DNA of 64,000 nucleotides from the NCBI GenBank assembly GCA_027405735.1, contig JAPEHQ010000007.1, positions 2,443,001 through 2,507,000 on the forward strand, written 5' to 3'. A program made the translations under genes and the position numbers. How positions within the stretch are numbered: the stretch's first letter is position 1; every line of letters begins with the position of its first letter. Source of the stretch: Mucor racemosus (lineage: Eukaryota > Mucoromycota > Mucoromycetes > Mucorales > Mucoraceae). The notes below the pieces were generated by a model, which ran no database searches, had not been told where the DNA came from, and saw only the letters and a program-made list of their open reading frames with translations. Below are positions 25,268 through 35,485 of the stretch, one piece after another.

Positions 25268-26901
25268 AGTGAGTCGCAAAACCCTTTCAATGATTTGGAA
25301 ATTTGAATAAAAATAACCATAACTTTCTCAGTTTCAATCGGAGATACACTAAATTTCTATTTTAAGTAATTCAAACGTTTTTAAATTATTTTCAAAAAGT
25401 CCGATCTAATTAATTAAAGTTCCGCAAAAACTATGCAAGTTTAAAAAAAGGTACATCATTGAAAGGGTTTTGCACGCACAGGCTTAAAATTACAATTTTG
25501 TAACCCCTAACTTGTACATTAACGCTGGATATCTTATAAAACAGAGAAATATGCGGAAAATATATGAGATGTTTTTCAACTTTTACCCTGCCTTTTTTAC
25601 TAATAGTTTCAAGCAAAATCATCAAGATGAAAACTGTATCGGATGCCAAACGTAATGACGTTATCTCTCTGTTAAATTCAGGCCATACCGTATCGGAAAT
25701 TGCTCGTCATGTAGCTGTTAGTAAAGCTACAGTATGTCGTATTGGAAAAAAGGCCTGTCCTGACCGAGAAAAACTAAGGAGACCGACCATCTAAGCTGAC
25801 TACTGCGGATAAGAGATATTGTGTCCATAAAATCACCAAAGGTGGCTTGGATAATGCGGTACAAGCCAAAAAAGAGCTTCATCGTAATGTACACGTTAAT
25901 GGCAGTGCGAATACTGTACTAGGGCTCTTCGGGATAATGGTTTAGGCGCATTACCTAAGATAAAAAAGCCAGAAATTAGTGATGAAAATGCAAAGGATCG
26001 CCTCCGCTGATGTAAAAACAGAATTGATTGGACTTTGGATGACTGAAAGCGTGTTATATCTACTGATGAGGCTAGAATTAATTGTTTTAACTCGTATGAT
26101 CGAATTTGGTGCTGGAAAAGAGACAGCGAGGAGATAAAACCTAAGCATACCAAAAAACAAGAAAAAATGGAGATGGTCGTATCATGATTTGGAGCTCTAT
26201 TTCTTGGTCTGGTGTCGTTTGGTTGTCCAAGGTCGAAGGTAATCTGAACTCCAACCTATACAGAACTATTATTGATGATGATTTGGAGAAATCCATTGAC
26301 GATATGTGTCAAAAATTGAAGTTGCGTCGTAATTAGGTTATCCTTCAACAAGACAACGATTCTAAGCACACCTCTAATTTAATGAAAGAAGACTTCAAAA
26401 CAAAAAAATATGAAGTAATGTCATGGCCAGCGCAATTTCCAGACCTTAATCCCATTGAAAATATGTGGAGATTATTGAAAATCCGCCTAAACGAATACGA
26501 TACATCCCCAAAAGGGATGAATGATATTTGGGACAGAACTCAAGAGATTTGGTATGACAACATAACAGTTGGGGAATATCAAAAAGTTATTTTGAGTATG
26601 CCTCATTGTGTAAAAGCTTGTATTAAAGCAAAAAGTTACGGTATTGATTATTGACTGCATTTAAATAAGCTTCAATTTTTTTTTGATAATGCGTGCAAAA
26701 CCCTTTCAATGATGTACCTTTTTTTAAACTTGCATAGTTTTTGCGGAACTTTAATTAATTAGATCGGACTTTTTGAAAATAATTTAAAAACGTTTGAATT
26801 ACTTAAAATAGAAATTTAGTGTATCTCCGATTGAAACTGAGAAAGTTATGGTTATTTTTATTCAAATTTCCAAATCATTGAAAGGGTTTTGCGACTCACT
26901 G
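25267..26901 (+). mobile_element. Tc1-type transposon, inactive
   Basis: 1635 bp flanked by TA on both sides (25265-25266 and 26902-26903). The inverted repeats are about 212 bp long and nearly perfect (25267-25479 and 26690-26901). Each arm begins CAGTGAGTCGCAAAACCC and ends, inverted, with the same GCAAAACCCTTTCAATGA core, so each arm carries two facing copies of a likely transposase site. It encloses a broken Tc1 transposase. Confidence 0.95.
25627..26654 (+). pseudogene. Tc1 transposase remnant
   Basis: The N-terminal paired-like HTH is readable: RNDVISLLNSGHTVSEIARH, then VSKATVCRIGKK. The frame is then lost near 25790, recovered in other frames as RPSKLTTADKRYCVHKITKGG and later LGALPKIKKPEISDENA, and broken again. 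The catalytic region shows VISTDEARIN (first Asp), LQQDNDSKHTSNL (second Asp) and PDLNPIENMW with the final Glu, matching the DD34E layout of Tc1. At least two frameshifts and a stop before LQQDND make it non-functional. Confidence 0.9.
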
Positions 26902-26903
26902 TA

Positions 26904-27190
26904 AATGTCAACCAAAAATCAGAAACATCCCCCATTATCATTGCTATAAGCTATGAAAAGCTTGTTTATTTTTAATAATACAACAATTAAATAAAAGACA
27001 AAATGATACTAATCCCATATGGTGAGTATTCAAAATTTAGTTGATGAGTTTAATGAAGAATGCTTTTGCACCCTCCTGTTGAAAATCCTCAGGCAAACAC
27101 AACGTTTTGGTTCTGTAATTTCTATCCATCAAAATGTCGCAATTTTTACTACACAATGAATGCAACTTTTATCAATCTTGACCTCGATGT
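26904..27190 (-). pseudogene. Dynein-like fragment, upstream part only
   Basis: Minus-strand sequence parallels 44465-44725 and 53815-54045 up to the 'tttctgatttttggttgacattta' point, where Tc1 starts. It includes the shared stretch reading DILMDRNYRTKTLCLPEDFQQ in one frame. The WD40 half is absent because of the Tc1 junction. Confidence 0.45.
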
Positions 27191-27196
27191 ACATTG

Positions 27197-27344
27197 CACT
27201 ATGAAAAAAAAACTCTTAATTCTCTTAATTGTGCCACATTAAGGAAAATAAGAAAATATTTACTGCTTATTTTTTTTTAAATTTTGTCTTATTTTCCTTA
27301 ATGTGGCACAATTAAGAGAATTAAGGGATTTTTTCTTCATAGTG
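27197..27344. mobile_element. 148-bp CACTATG MITE, copy 1
   Basis: Near-perfect palindrome: arms of about 60 bp starting CACTATGAA and containing CTTAATTCTCTTAATT and GCCACATTAAGGAAAATAAG. Flanked by TTG on both sides (27194-27196, 27345-27347); the related site at 24700 lacks it. The twin is at 42555-42702. Confidence 0.9.
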
Positions 27345-28767
27345 TTGAGTATCAATTTTATACCGATTGTGGTTTCTCTAATTCATTAATAATATTCAGT
27401 CATATTGAACAATGATTTGTAGCATTGCCGAAAAAAAAGAATAAATGCTTCAAGAGTTTTCTGTATGTCCAATTATGCAATTTATTAGCAATGATTGCAC
27501 TTAATTATGTTTTGTAAGTATATTGATGTTAATCAGAATAATTAGTAGCACTTTTATTCAAAAGTAAGCTTTGCTTTATACATTTACATTCACTCATTCA
27601 ATAAATGACATTGACCTTATTATCCGTTATATAAATCAACCAACTTCACTATGATTTGATACATTTGACAATTGAATGCCCATATTATATTTGAGCCACC
27701 AGGTATTGCCACAAAAAAATATTGTACAGATAGACGAAGTATCACAATTTGGATCATTTTTTTGTGTTCATAGTAGATCTAAGCTCTCTCTCACATTCAT
27801 AGATCCCTGCATGAACCATATCTCTATCTATTCAATTTAACTGAAATACATTGAACGCCAACATCGTACTTGATAAAACGCCTTACTTTATTGCGAGTCA
27901 ACACAACTAATTTGATGTCAGTTTAGAATCAGCAGTTGAATCAGATAAATTCGAGATTAGACGACCCCTTTTAATAGTTTCGCATACCATCATAAGGCAA
28001 TATTAATAGACCTTTATTATATATACGCTAATCAAGGATGGTGAGTGAACTCGTTAACGCTAATGGATAAACGAGTCGATTAGCAATCCAAATGAAATAC
28101 TATTAAAATAAAATATAGCGAGTGAATGAGCAAGAGATAATAAACCATGTAAATTAGCATAATTAAAGTATTTCAAGCGTTTTGAACTGAGTATGCCTTT
28201 ATTTTTGACCTATAAAAATTGATTTATTAGTAAAATTAATTAACAAGTAATAATTATGGTGTATCTTTGATAGTTGGTAGTAGTGGTATACAAGACAACA
28301 TCTTGTTTTCCTCTTCTTGGCTGTTGGTCATTAAACAGAAACAAATATTTTTTAGAAATAAAGTAGATTAACAAGAGTTTATTCATTCATTCAAATCAAG
28401 TCAATACTATACATACTTTTATATTCACCAGTTTTTCTGCAGGTAGATACTGTATTGATTTTAGACCAAAAAAGCATTGATTATAACGTAGATGATGGAA
28501 CAAAATGATTAAATCTTGGATGCTTTGTTCTTCGAAAAAAGTATTATAACGCACCCTAACATTAACAGTTAATAATTTATTTCCAAATAAATAATAGGAA
28601 AAACATGTACTTGTTCCTACTACTTGATTTCAGTTCATAAAAAAATATTGGTCTTTTTATTGTAGTTTCAAGTATAAATAAAAGTATAAAAGAACCCAAG
28701 AAAGAGTGAGGAAGAGAAAAGAAAAATAATTCTAAATCAGTCGATTTTGTGTACTACAAACAGAAAT

Positions 28768-29055
28768 TTACAAAGACATAAATGCTTTTAGTGTTTCCAA
28801 ACAGGTTGCTGTCGTTGTTCCCATTTGGTCCCCAAAAGAAGAATATGGGCAGAACTCTTTCAAACTCCAAATTTCAAATCGATATATCTCGTCAATAAGG
28901 CAATTCTGTTGAATAAAAATAACACACATCTGCTTTAAACCGTTCAAATTATTTTCGCTATTAATTATATTATTATGATTGATATACTTTAGTAAATTGA
29001 CTAAAAAAACCTCGATCGTATTGCTCTGCTCATCTGGGCTGCCTAATTTGCACAA
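28768..29055 (-). CDS. Conserved ORF of X element, copy 1
   Basis: 95 residues, no recognised domain. It aligns with the ORF at 42740-42991 (+) over about 68 residues, sharing LKQMC, IPIQQN/IFIQQN, LIDEIY-F-IWSLK-FCPYS, GDQMG and TCL-TLK-FMSL and the same stop. Base differences fall throughout while the frame is kept. It lies about 70 bases inside the X terminus. It may be an exon of a captured host gene or of the element's own protein. Confidence 0.4.
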   Translation of the reverse strand: MCKLGSPDEQSNTIEVFLVNLLKYINHNNIINSENNLNGLKQMCVIFIQQNCLIDEIYRFEIWSLKEFCPYSSFGDQMGTTTATCLETLKAFMSL

Positions 29056-29120
29056 AAAATTTTATGCTGCCCATCTGTGTAGACCATTATGCCCATGGGA
29101 AGCATAGTTCGGCCGTAGTA

Positions 29121-29899
29121 GTGGTATTATTATACCCTACCTGCTACAAAAAATAATTAAACAAAAAAAGCGTTACGAATACAATTATAACTCTTTGATA
29201 TTTATTTAAGATATAAAGTAAAAGCAAAGGTTTATGGATTACCATAGCCTTTGTGATATATATACTATTTTTTAATTCTATTAATAATAATACAGTAATA
29301 AAATCTTTAAGCAAGATTTTCATGGTTTAGTTCCTAGTTTGGAAGTACCAGTGGTACAATTTGACATTTTAAAGTTTTGTGTGATTTAAAGTTATTAGAT
29401 CTTAGATGTTGACTAGGATCAATTTGATTATTAAACAAATTTGGTATATGCAGTTTACTACACTACCTATCTTTATGCCCTTATCGATTATTACTATATA
29501 GTCTTATCTTTGATAGCATGGTTCTAATGAGATAGCATTCAATTTTAGATATTTTATGATGGGAATCTAGTTTAATTCACTTCAGTAATAAGGTTAGTGT
29601 TGAATTATCCTTATTAGTATGGACAGTTGAAGGGTTAAAGTTAAGATGCATTATGTTTGCTAAGATAAACTGATCACTTTTAAAACAATATTGTAAAGTT
29701 TTTAATGAATAATATAATATTTGCTGTTAAAGGTAATAATTTATACCGCAATGTTGCGTCCACTAACTTGATTTTGCTTTATATTGCATTTTAAATTGGA
29801 CAGTTATTTTCCAATCGTCTGTATGAGGTTCTTGTGGTATTAAGATACAGTACCTTAGACGCAGCAGGTAAATAGATATAAATTGGTTGCATCATTCCA
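29121..29899. other. Spacer between X copy 1 and family A copy iv
   Basis: AT-rich, no ORF or repeat recognised. Confidence 0.4.
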
Positions 29900-31576
29900 C
29901 AAACCCTTAATTTTTTTCTATCTCAACAAGAAAGACTCCAAAAACACGTAAAATTCGCTGCCTTTTCTTTAAAAACAGTATTCGACTTTGCATTTCTGCT
30001 CATCTTTTTTTCTCGCTAGATAACACCAAGAAAAAATTATATGACAATGTACCTACAATGCTCAACTTTAATCTAAAAATGAGTATCCAAAAATATCTTA
30101 TTTTTTGCAGTTGGTATAATCTTTTTAGTGCTAATATTTCAGGTTTTTACGTGTTGTTTACTGCTAAAAATTAAAAACTTTGAGGCTTCATATCTCTACA
30201 AAAAATTAAGCTATACTAGCACTTTTTAATAATAAAATTTACTTGTTTTAAAGTGCTCTATAATATATTTTAATATGAAAAAAATTCTGAGCATTTTTAT
30301 TTTTTTTTCATTTTTTTGGCATTTCTATAGTAGTTTTCAAAATATTGGTTAAATTGAGCAACATTTTTTTTGCATTCATGTTATTACGCTTGTTAAGCTC
30401 TCTTGAACCCAATTTAGAGTTTCTCAAAATATTGATTTTTCGTGGAGATATCCTCAAAATTGTGTACAAAAAGGTACTACCACCATTTCTAGCATCCATT
30501 TTTCCCTTATATACCCTCATCCCAAATTCTGAATTTAAAAAAAAATCGACAAAAATTTTGTTTTCTCTACGAAAAATGCAACTAGAAGGTTTAACAATAG
30601 CTCAATCAATAGATAATTTTGTCGTGCAACATTTCCACTAATTATATTTAAAATATGCTTATTTAAAGTGATGTGTATCTTCAAAAAAACTCCAAAACTT
30701 CAATCACATTTTACGCAAAATTTAATGTGAAACTTTTGCTTAAATTCTATTTAAATGGATGCAGAATTCAAAACTCTATAAAAAATATTTAGTACGTTAG
30801 TTCAACTTACTTTGCAGTTCAGGAACTATTAATTTTTTTGCTTTTTTGATCATTTTTTGATCGATTCCACAACTAATCGATCTTGGACCTCAATTGGCAT
30901 AGGCTTTAAGCTGTGACATGAACTATTATTTAGATTATAGCAGTGAAAAATTAACATTTTTCGCTGAAAAAAAAGCAGGGTAGTTCTCAGTTGGATCCAT
31001 CTTGTGCATACAGTATAAAAAACAAGCATCTCAGTTTAGGTGCTTAAGTTTTTACAATCAATTTTAGGTCAATTTTAGGTCAATTTTAGGTCAATTTTTG
31101 GTCAGTATTAGGACAATGCATTTATATTCTGGTAATATCCCTCTTATTTTCAAACAGATATCAATGTAATATAGAGGAAAGGCTTATCTATAAAAATTGG
31201 ATGAATAAAATTCAAAAACCATCTAGAACCCACTTGGCAATAGAAATCCAATTTCGGCAACTTTTGGTCCTAATTATTTCAACTTTACATGAGAGTAGGT
31301 ACACATCTTTGACACGGTTTTTTTAGAGGGTAACCTCCACAACCTACTGAGTGCTGAGAAAATCATTTTCAAAGCAAAGTGCGCCTATAGCTCACTGCAC
31401 AATTTTATTGAAAATAATTGAAAACACAATTTCTATACGAGCAAGGCTGATTCAAGTAGGCTATTACTCCACATAACCATAGGTATGGATATACACTAAA
31501 AATGTTCCAGACACAAGTTTCTATAAGTCATTAATTATTGTGCATTCATAAATTTGAACAACAAGCTGTTTACCTG
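29900..31576 (+). repeat. Family A repeat, copy iv, left part
   Basis: Same orientation as copies i and v. Begins around 'aagactccaaaaacacgtaaaattc' (matched inverted near 13780) and contains the minus-strand ORF at 30308-30520, the QLEGLTIAQSIDNF segment near 30580 and three near-tandem copies of 'aggtcaatttt' at about 31063-31100. It is interrupted at 31576 by a solo LTR and resumes at 32161. Confidence 0.8.
30308..30520 (-). CDS. Conserved short ORF of repeat family A, copy iv
   Basis: 70 residues (MRVYKGKMDARNGG...NLTNILKTTIEMPKK). Same position and frame as in copies i and ii, with a two-residue change in spacing. Function unknown. Confidence 0.35.
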   Translation of the reverse strand: MRVYKGKMDARNGGSTFLYTILRISPRKINILRNSKLGSRELNKRNNMNAKKMLLNLTNILKTTIEMPKK

Positions 31577-32160
31577 TGATTTATCAGAGTATATTAATGT
31601 AAAATAAAACTTGAAATTTAATCAAATAAGAGATATCGTTTATTAAAAGGAAATAAAGAGAGTGTATATACCAATTGAGTTGAAGAAGATGATGATATAA
31701 TAAGGATAGATGTTATCTATTATTAATTAATTATAAAACACGAACCGAGCTTTAACAAAAGCTCGTGTAGAGGTGAGAGAACTTCTACCTTCTTTTCAAA
31801 AAGCTCAAATTTAATAATAATTAGTAAATGTTATGATACTACTACTACTACTTTAGATAATTGTCACTTGACATTCATAAGTTTGCTTTACTTTAGATAT
31901 TTGTCATTTGAAAGGTAAAATAAAGCTCGCATAGAGTTGATGGGTTTTAGGCGCTACATAAGAAAGCTCAACTGTATAAAAAAGGCTCGGTTCGTTTTAA
32001 ATAATTACTATTATACCAATGTAGCATGATGGTGGTGGAACATCGTGCTGGAACATCATACTGGAACCGTGGTTCCGTTGATTTTTAATTGGCCTGACTT
32101 TCAGTTCCTAAACTATTGTTTTACCTTTGGATTTGACATCCGGTTAAGAATGATACATCA
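31577..32160 (+). mobile_element. Solo LTR (family L2), 5-bp TSD ACCTG
   Basis: Starts TGATTTATCA and ends GATACATCA (TG...CA), with perfect 5-bp duplications ACCTG at 31572-31576 and 32161-32165. A related but shorter LTR is at 48533-48873. The extra length here is an internal insert at about 31735-32000 whose ends are inverted (ACGAACCGAGC / GCTCGGTTCGT). No internal retrotransposon coding region is present, so this is a solo LTR. Confidence 0.85.
31735..32000. mobile_element. Small inverted-repeat element inside the solo LTR
   Basis: About 265 bp, absent from the sister LTR at 48533-48873. It opens with ACGAACCGAGCTTTAACAAAAG and closes with AAAGGCTCGGTTCGTTTTA, an inverted pair of about 12-16 bp. 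Inner short motifs AGCTCG / CTCGC recur. No ORF. A MITE is the simplest reading; target-site ends are unclear. Confidence 0.5.
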
Positions 32161-32700
32161 ACCTGCTATATTTATGCCTACTAAGGGTAGTAAATACATC
32201 AGCTTTCGATGAATATGGATTCAAATGAGCTTCTGTTGTAATAGTAGATGTATATAGTGTTGATTCATAGAATTGCAAAGATTCAGCCTCCCCGAGTCGC
32301 TATGGAAATGTGGAAATGAAAACGCACATATTTTTAAAATATTCTGTATAGGTTATTTTAGATATTTTTGGAAAATTCCTATAAAGTCAAGTAATGGTTC
32401 GAAACAAAATTTTAAAGTTGCTCCTTATGCGCAATAAATTTTCAAATAACAAATCTTGATTTCATTAGCTAACAGCTGTTTTTGGAGGATTTTAGCACAC
32501 GCTTTTGAAAAAAAAACTCTTTTTCTCTGCAGGAAAAAAGTTAAGAAACAGAAAAAATGCTTACAATCAAAATATATATTACCATTGTGAAATTATTCAA
32601 AATTCAACTTTTAGCATCCATTGATTTGCTGGATAATTTATAGGAACAAAACGGGCACTTTTTGACTTATTGAAGAGCTTTGTGCTACGCTTCACAGTAT
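32161..32700 (+). repeat. Family A repeat, copy iv, right part
   Basis: Continuation after the LTR. 32260-32560 matches 56480-56760 (for example 'cctccccgag', 'ttggaggattttagcacac'). The minus-strand frame that is open at 56316-56717 is closed by several stops here. Confidence 0.65.
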
Positions 32701-32856
32701 TGTGAGTGTTATTATTATCATTGGACCTGACAATGTGTTCAAAGGAATCTTGAGACGCTTAACATGTTTTTTTTTTTGCAATTTTGCGCTATCGATATTG
32801 TTGATCGATTCATATCCTCTGATTTACAAATCCAAGCAATCTTTTTTGGCTCCTGT

Positions 32857-33028
32857 GAAATGTCGAAACGGTCGAAGAAATAATCTTGCCAAAATATTAC
32901 ATTCTTATTAATGCTACACCCAGAGGATGCATTTATATAATTTCATAACTATTACACATATTTATTATAACACCGATTATGGACCGAGACCTTGGATGCG
33001 CGACCTAAGATATAATATTGACATAACA
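32857..33028 (-). mobile_element. Solo LTR (family L1), uninterrupted
   Basis: On the minus strand it starts TGTTATGTCAATATTATATC and ends GACATTTCA, with TATATAAATGCATCC in the middle. It is the intact-order relative of 48344-48943. Flanking 5-mers (CCTGT, CCGTG) do not match, so its target duplication is lost or the ends are slightly off. Confidence 0.6.
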
Positions 33029-34164
33029 CCGTGGTTATATTATATATTCAGATACACTCGTCAATATAATGTATCATCGTTCTATTAACATCTAGCTAGA
33101 ATCAAGATAACAAGGCAAATAAAAGCTAGAAACCTCACGCATATATAATGCTATATAAGATGAGCTTAGTACTATTTGTTTCATTGATGAAAACAATCAA
33201 TAACCATTTAGCAATTTTTACACTTTTAGACATTACGAATACTAGAAGCCTTAAGGCACTTTTCAATCTGCTATAAACTTCATGCCTCAAATTACACCTT
33301 TAATTTGGTGCACTAAGATCTCAAGAATTTTAAAATTGGTGGAAATATCAATGGTTAAAATTTTGCATTTTTTTAACATGATATACCATGGCTAAGGCAA
33401 TATTTAAACATTGATATTAAAGAACAATACTATTTAAAGCTACAAACTAGTAGTGCTGATTGATAAATTGTCTGCTACGTAATATATATATTGTACGAAA
33501 CTTTGCTCATTTTATAGTATAAATAATGTTTAATTTAAAAAATCGAAATTATTTGCACAAAATTAAATGCGTAGTATTTGTAGTTGTTTTATGTAACAAA
33601 TGGATAAAAAAGTATGATTTTAGTGTTAAAATATTACTCCATGTGCTCCAGATTTCTAAGAATAGATAGGTACAATTTGTGAACTGAGATGTCGGTCATG
33701 AATATCAATTTTTGTGATAGCTAAATTATATATAGTGCATTACATGTTGTGTTTATCAATTGCAGAACTAATTGTTCTATATATAAACGGCTGATATGTA
33801 GTATATTTTAAAATACGTCGATTGAACCGAGAGTCATAATGTCTATTTGAAATGGTTCAAGTTGGCTTTGCAAAAAACGGTGGCAATTTTGAGCTGTCAA
33901 AATCGAGGATGTCCTACCTAAATGAGGTGCCAAGTAATATAAATATATCCTCTGAATCGTGCCCAATAAACAACAACATTTGAGCGCGGAATATGTATAT
34001 GATAATTGCTGGTTCTTCTGAAACACAATGTTGAGCAATATTATATCACTTTCTAGATATGCTAACATTTACTAAACAACAAGCTTAGATCTATTTGAAA
34101 AAGAGTCAAGGTCAAGCATAGTTATTTTATTTTATTATCTAAATGCGTATGTATAATTGGTTTA
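33029..34164. other. Intergenic, no gene recognised
   Basis: AT-rich. The 86-residue ORF at 33808-34068 (-) has a soft protein-like stretch but no known motif or second copy in the window. The right end is the 3' flank of the methyltransferase gene. Confidence 0.45.
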
Positions 34165-34987
34165 TTATTCAGTATTGCTTGCCATTTGGAAAGCAACAGT
34201 ACAGATCTTTGATCCTTCTTGTCCACCGAATTGGAAAACGGGGTACTTGACACTAGAGTGATAACGGAAATCTAAAACATTTCAAACATTAATAACAATA
34301 CTTTATAACAGGAAAATTGTACTATACATGATGCTTACATTTAGAAAAGTTATCGATCAATTCATCCTTGGTCCAATTACAACTTGTAATCAAAAATAAA
34401 CCCTTGGGATCCATCATTCTGTAAACGGACTCTACATATTTTTCTCTAGGACCAGCTACGCCATCTTTCTTGGCTTGAACTTGATCTGGATGCAAAGAAA
34501 TCGCATCATAGGTACCTTTATCCAGTACAATATTGTATTTATCATTGGGTAAAAACCAATCAGGGTTGGTTAAAAAGTCTACAGCGTCGTATTTAATCCA
34601 TTCTAATTCACGCTGCTTGGCGATAGATTTGGCAAGTGTAATAGCCGATTCAGAATAGTCTATACCATGCAAATTTTTGTAACCTTCGTTACTTAATTCC
34701 AATAATAAGTGTCCATTTCCACAGCCCAGATCAATCATGCGACTTTCAGGGTCACTTACATTTTCTGTAACCCATTCTACCATACGTTCTACACTATCTT
34801 CACCAAACCAAATCTCACCAATATCACCAATTTCCTTGAAATTATCATTTTCTCGGTCATAAACTGTGTCCCAGCTGTTTTTATAAATGTTTATTAGGTA
34901 TGGGCCATGTTAAAATGATTAAATACATTACTATGATTTTGTACCCAATTTTGAAGCTTCAAAATCTTGTGCTTCTGGGAACTCCAT
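34165..34987 (-). CDS. EFM4: EFM4/METTL10-type protein-lysine methyltransferase
   Basis: SAM-dependent methyltransferase of the family that methylates a lysine of translation elongation factor 1A. Exons: 34932-34987, 34339-34874, 34165-34271 (57- and 67-base introns), giving 232 residues, the usual size. The N terminus MEFPEAQDFEASKLGTKSYW leads to DTVYDRE, the family's opening motif. Motif I is MIDLGCGNGHLLLEL, the acidic ribose-binding segment is LHGIDYSESAI, and the post-I/IV region reads YNIVLDKGTYDAISL. ITSCNWTKDEL and KYPVFQFGGQEGS close the fold. The first exon is only 56 bases, so a gene finder may miss it. Function as an eEF1A methylase is by family resemblance. Confidence 0.88.
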
Positions 34988-35485
34988 TTGTAATATATTA
35001 TAATGATTGCAAAAAGCAAAAACAAGCAAATAAAAAATTTTAAGCGCGGATATTGTAAATAAAAGTGTATATTTAACCAGCGTGAAAATGGAATGGGTGT
35101 GAATTATTACGATAGTAGTACCTTGCAAAAAATTAATATATGCATGTTTATGTGTTAGGTGGCACTATATTAGATAATGAAACCTTAACTAATTACTATA
35201 ATATCACAGAATAAATTATTTTGCGCTGTAGATCATCGAATTTCATCAATAAATGACTGAGAAACTTGAAATAAAAGAAACTGATACATTTTCGCCCAGA
35301 ATTTTTTTGATGAGCTAAATATAATGTAATCAAATGGCTAAATATAATCAGATTCTTTGATTAAAACTCCTTTTTCTTTGGTAGAACATGCAATTTAAAG
35401 CCTTTTTTTCTCGTCAAAGATTCCATCTCTTTCTCTCTTTTCTTTCCTTAAACCTTTTTTTTTTTTTTTTAAAAAAAAATACAAA
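34988..35485. other. Divergent promoter region, EFM4 and ATF6-like gene
   Basis: About 500 bases between divergent genes. It ends in a pyrimidine-rich stretch (about 35396-35470) just before the ATG at 35486. No clear TATA box is called. Confidence 0.5.

Larger units (their letters stand above)
22114..29120 (-). mobile_element. X element (CACTA-type ends), copy 1, chimeric
   Basis: Ends are CACTACGGCCGACC at 22114 and, reversed, TACTACGGCCGAAC at 29120, an inverted pair like those of copy 2 (42521, 48008). The CACTA start suggests the CACTA/EnSpm (CMC) superfamily, but no transposase is visible. In minus-strand order it holds a conserved 95-residue ORF (28768-29055), a 148-bp MITE (27197-27344), the upstream part of a dynein-like fragment (26904-27190), a Tc1 insertion (25267-26901), then a second set beginning again upstream: dynein-like fragment (24178-24680), a conserved 650-bp block (23420-24070) and a subterminal array (22120-22570). 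The two flanks of Tc1 are different points of the X sequence, so this copy is a fusion of two elements. Confidence 0.7.

Noticed and set aside
33808..34068. 86-residue minus-strand ORF next to the EFM4-like gene
   Set aside because: Only weakly protein-like, without motif, copy or splice partner; not called as a gene.
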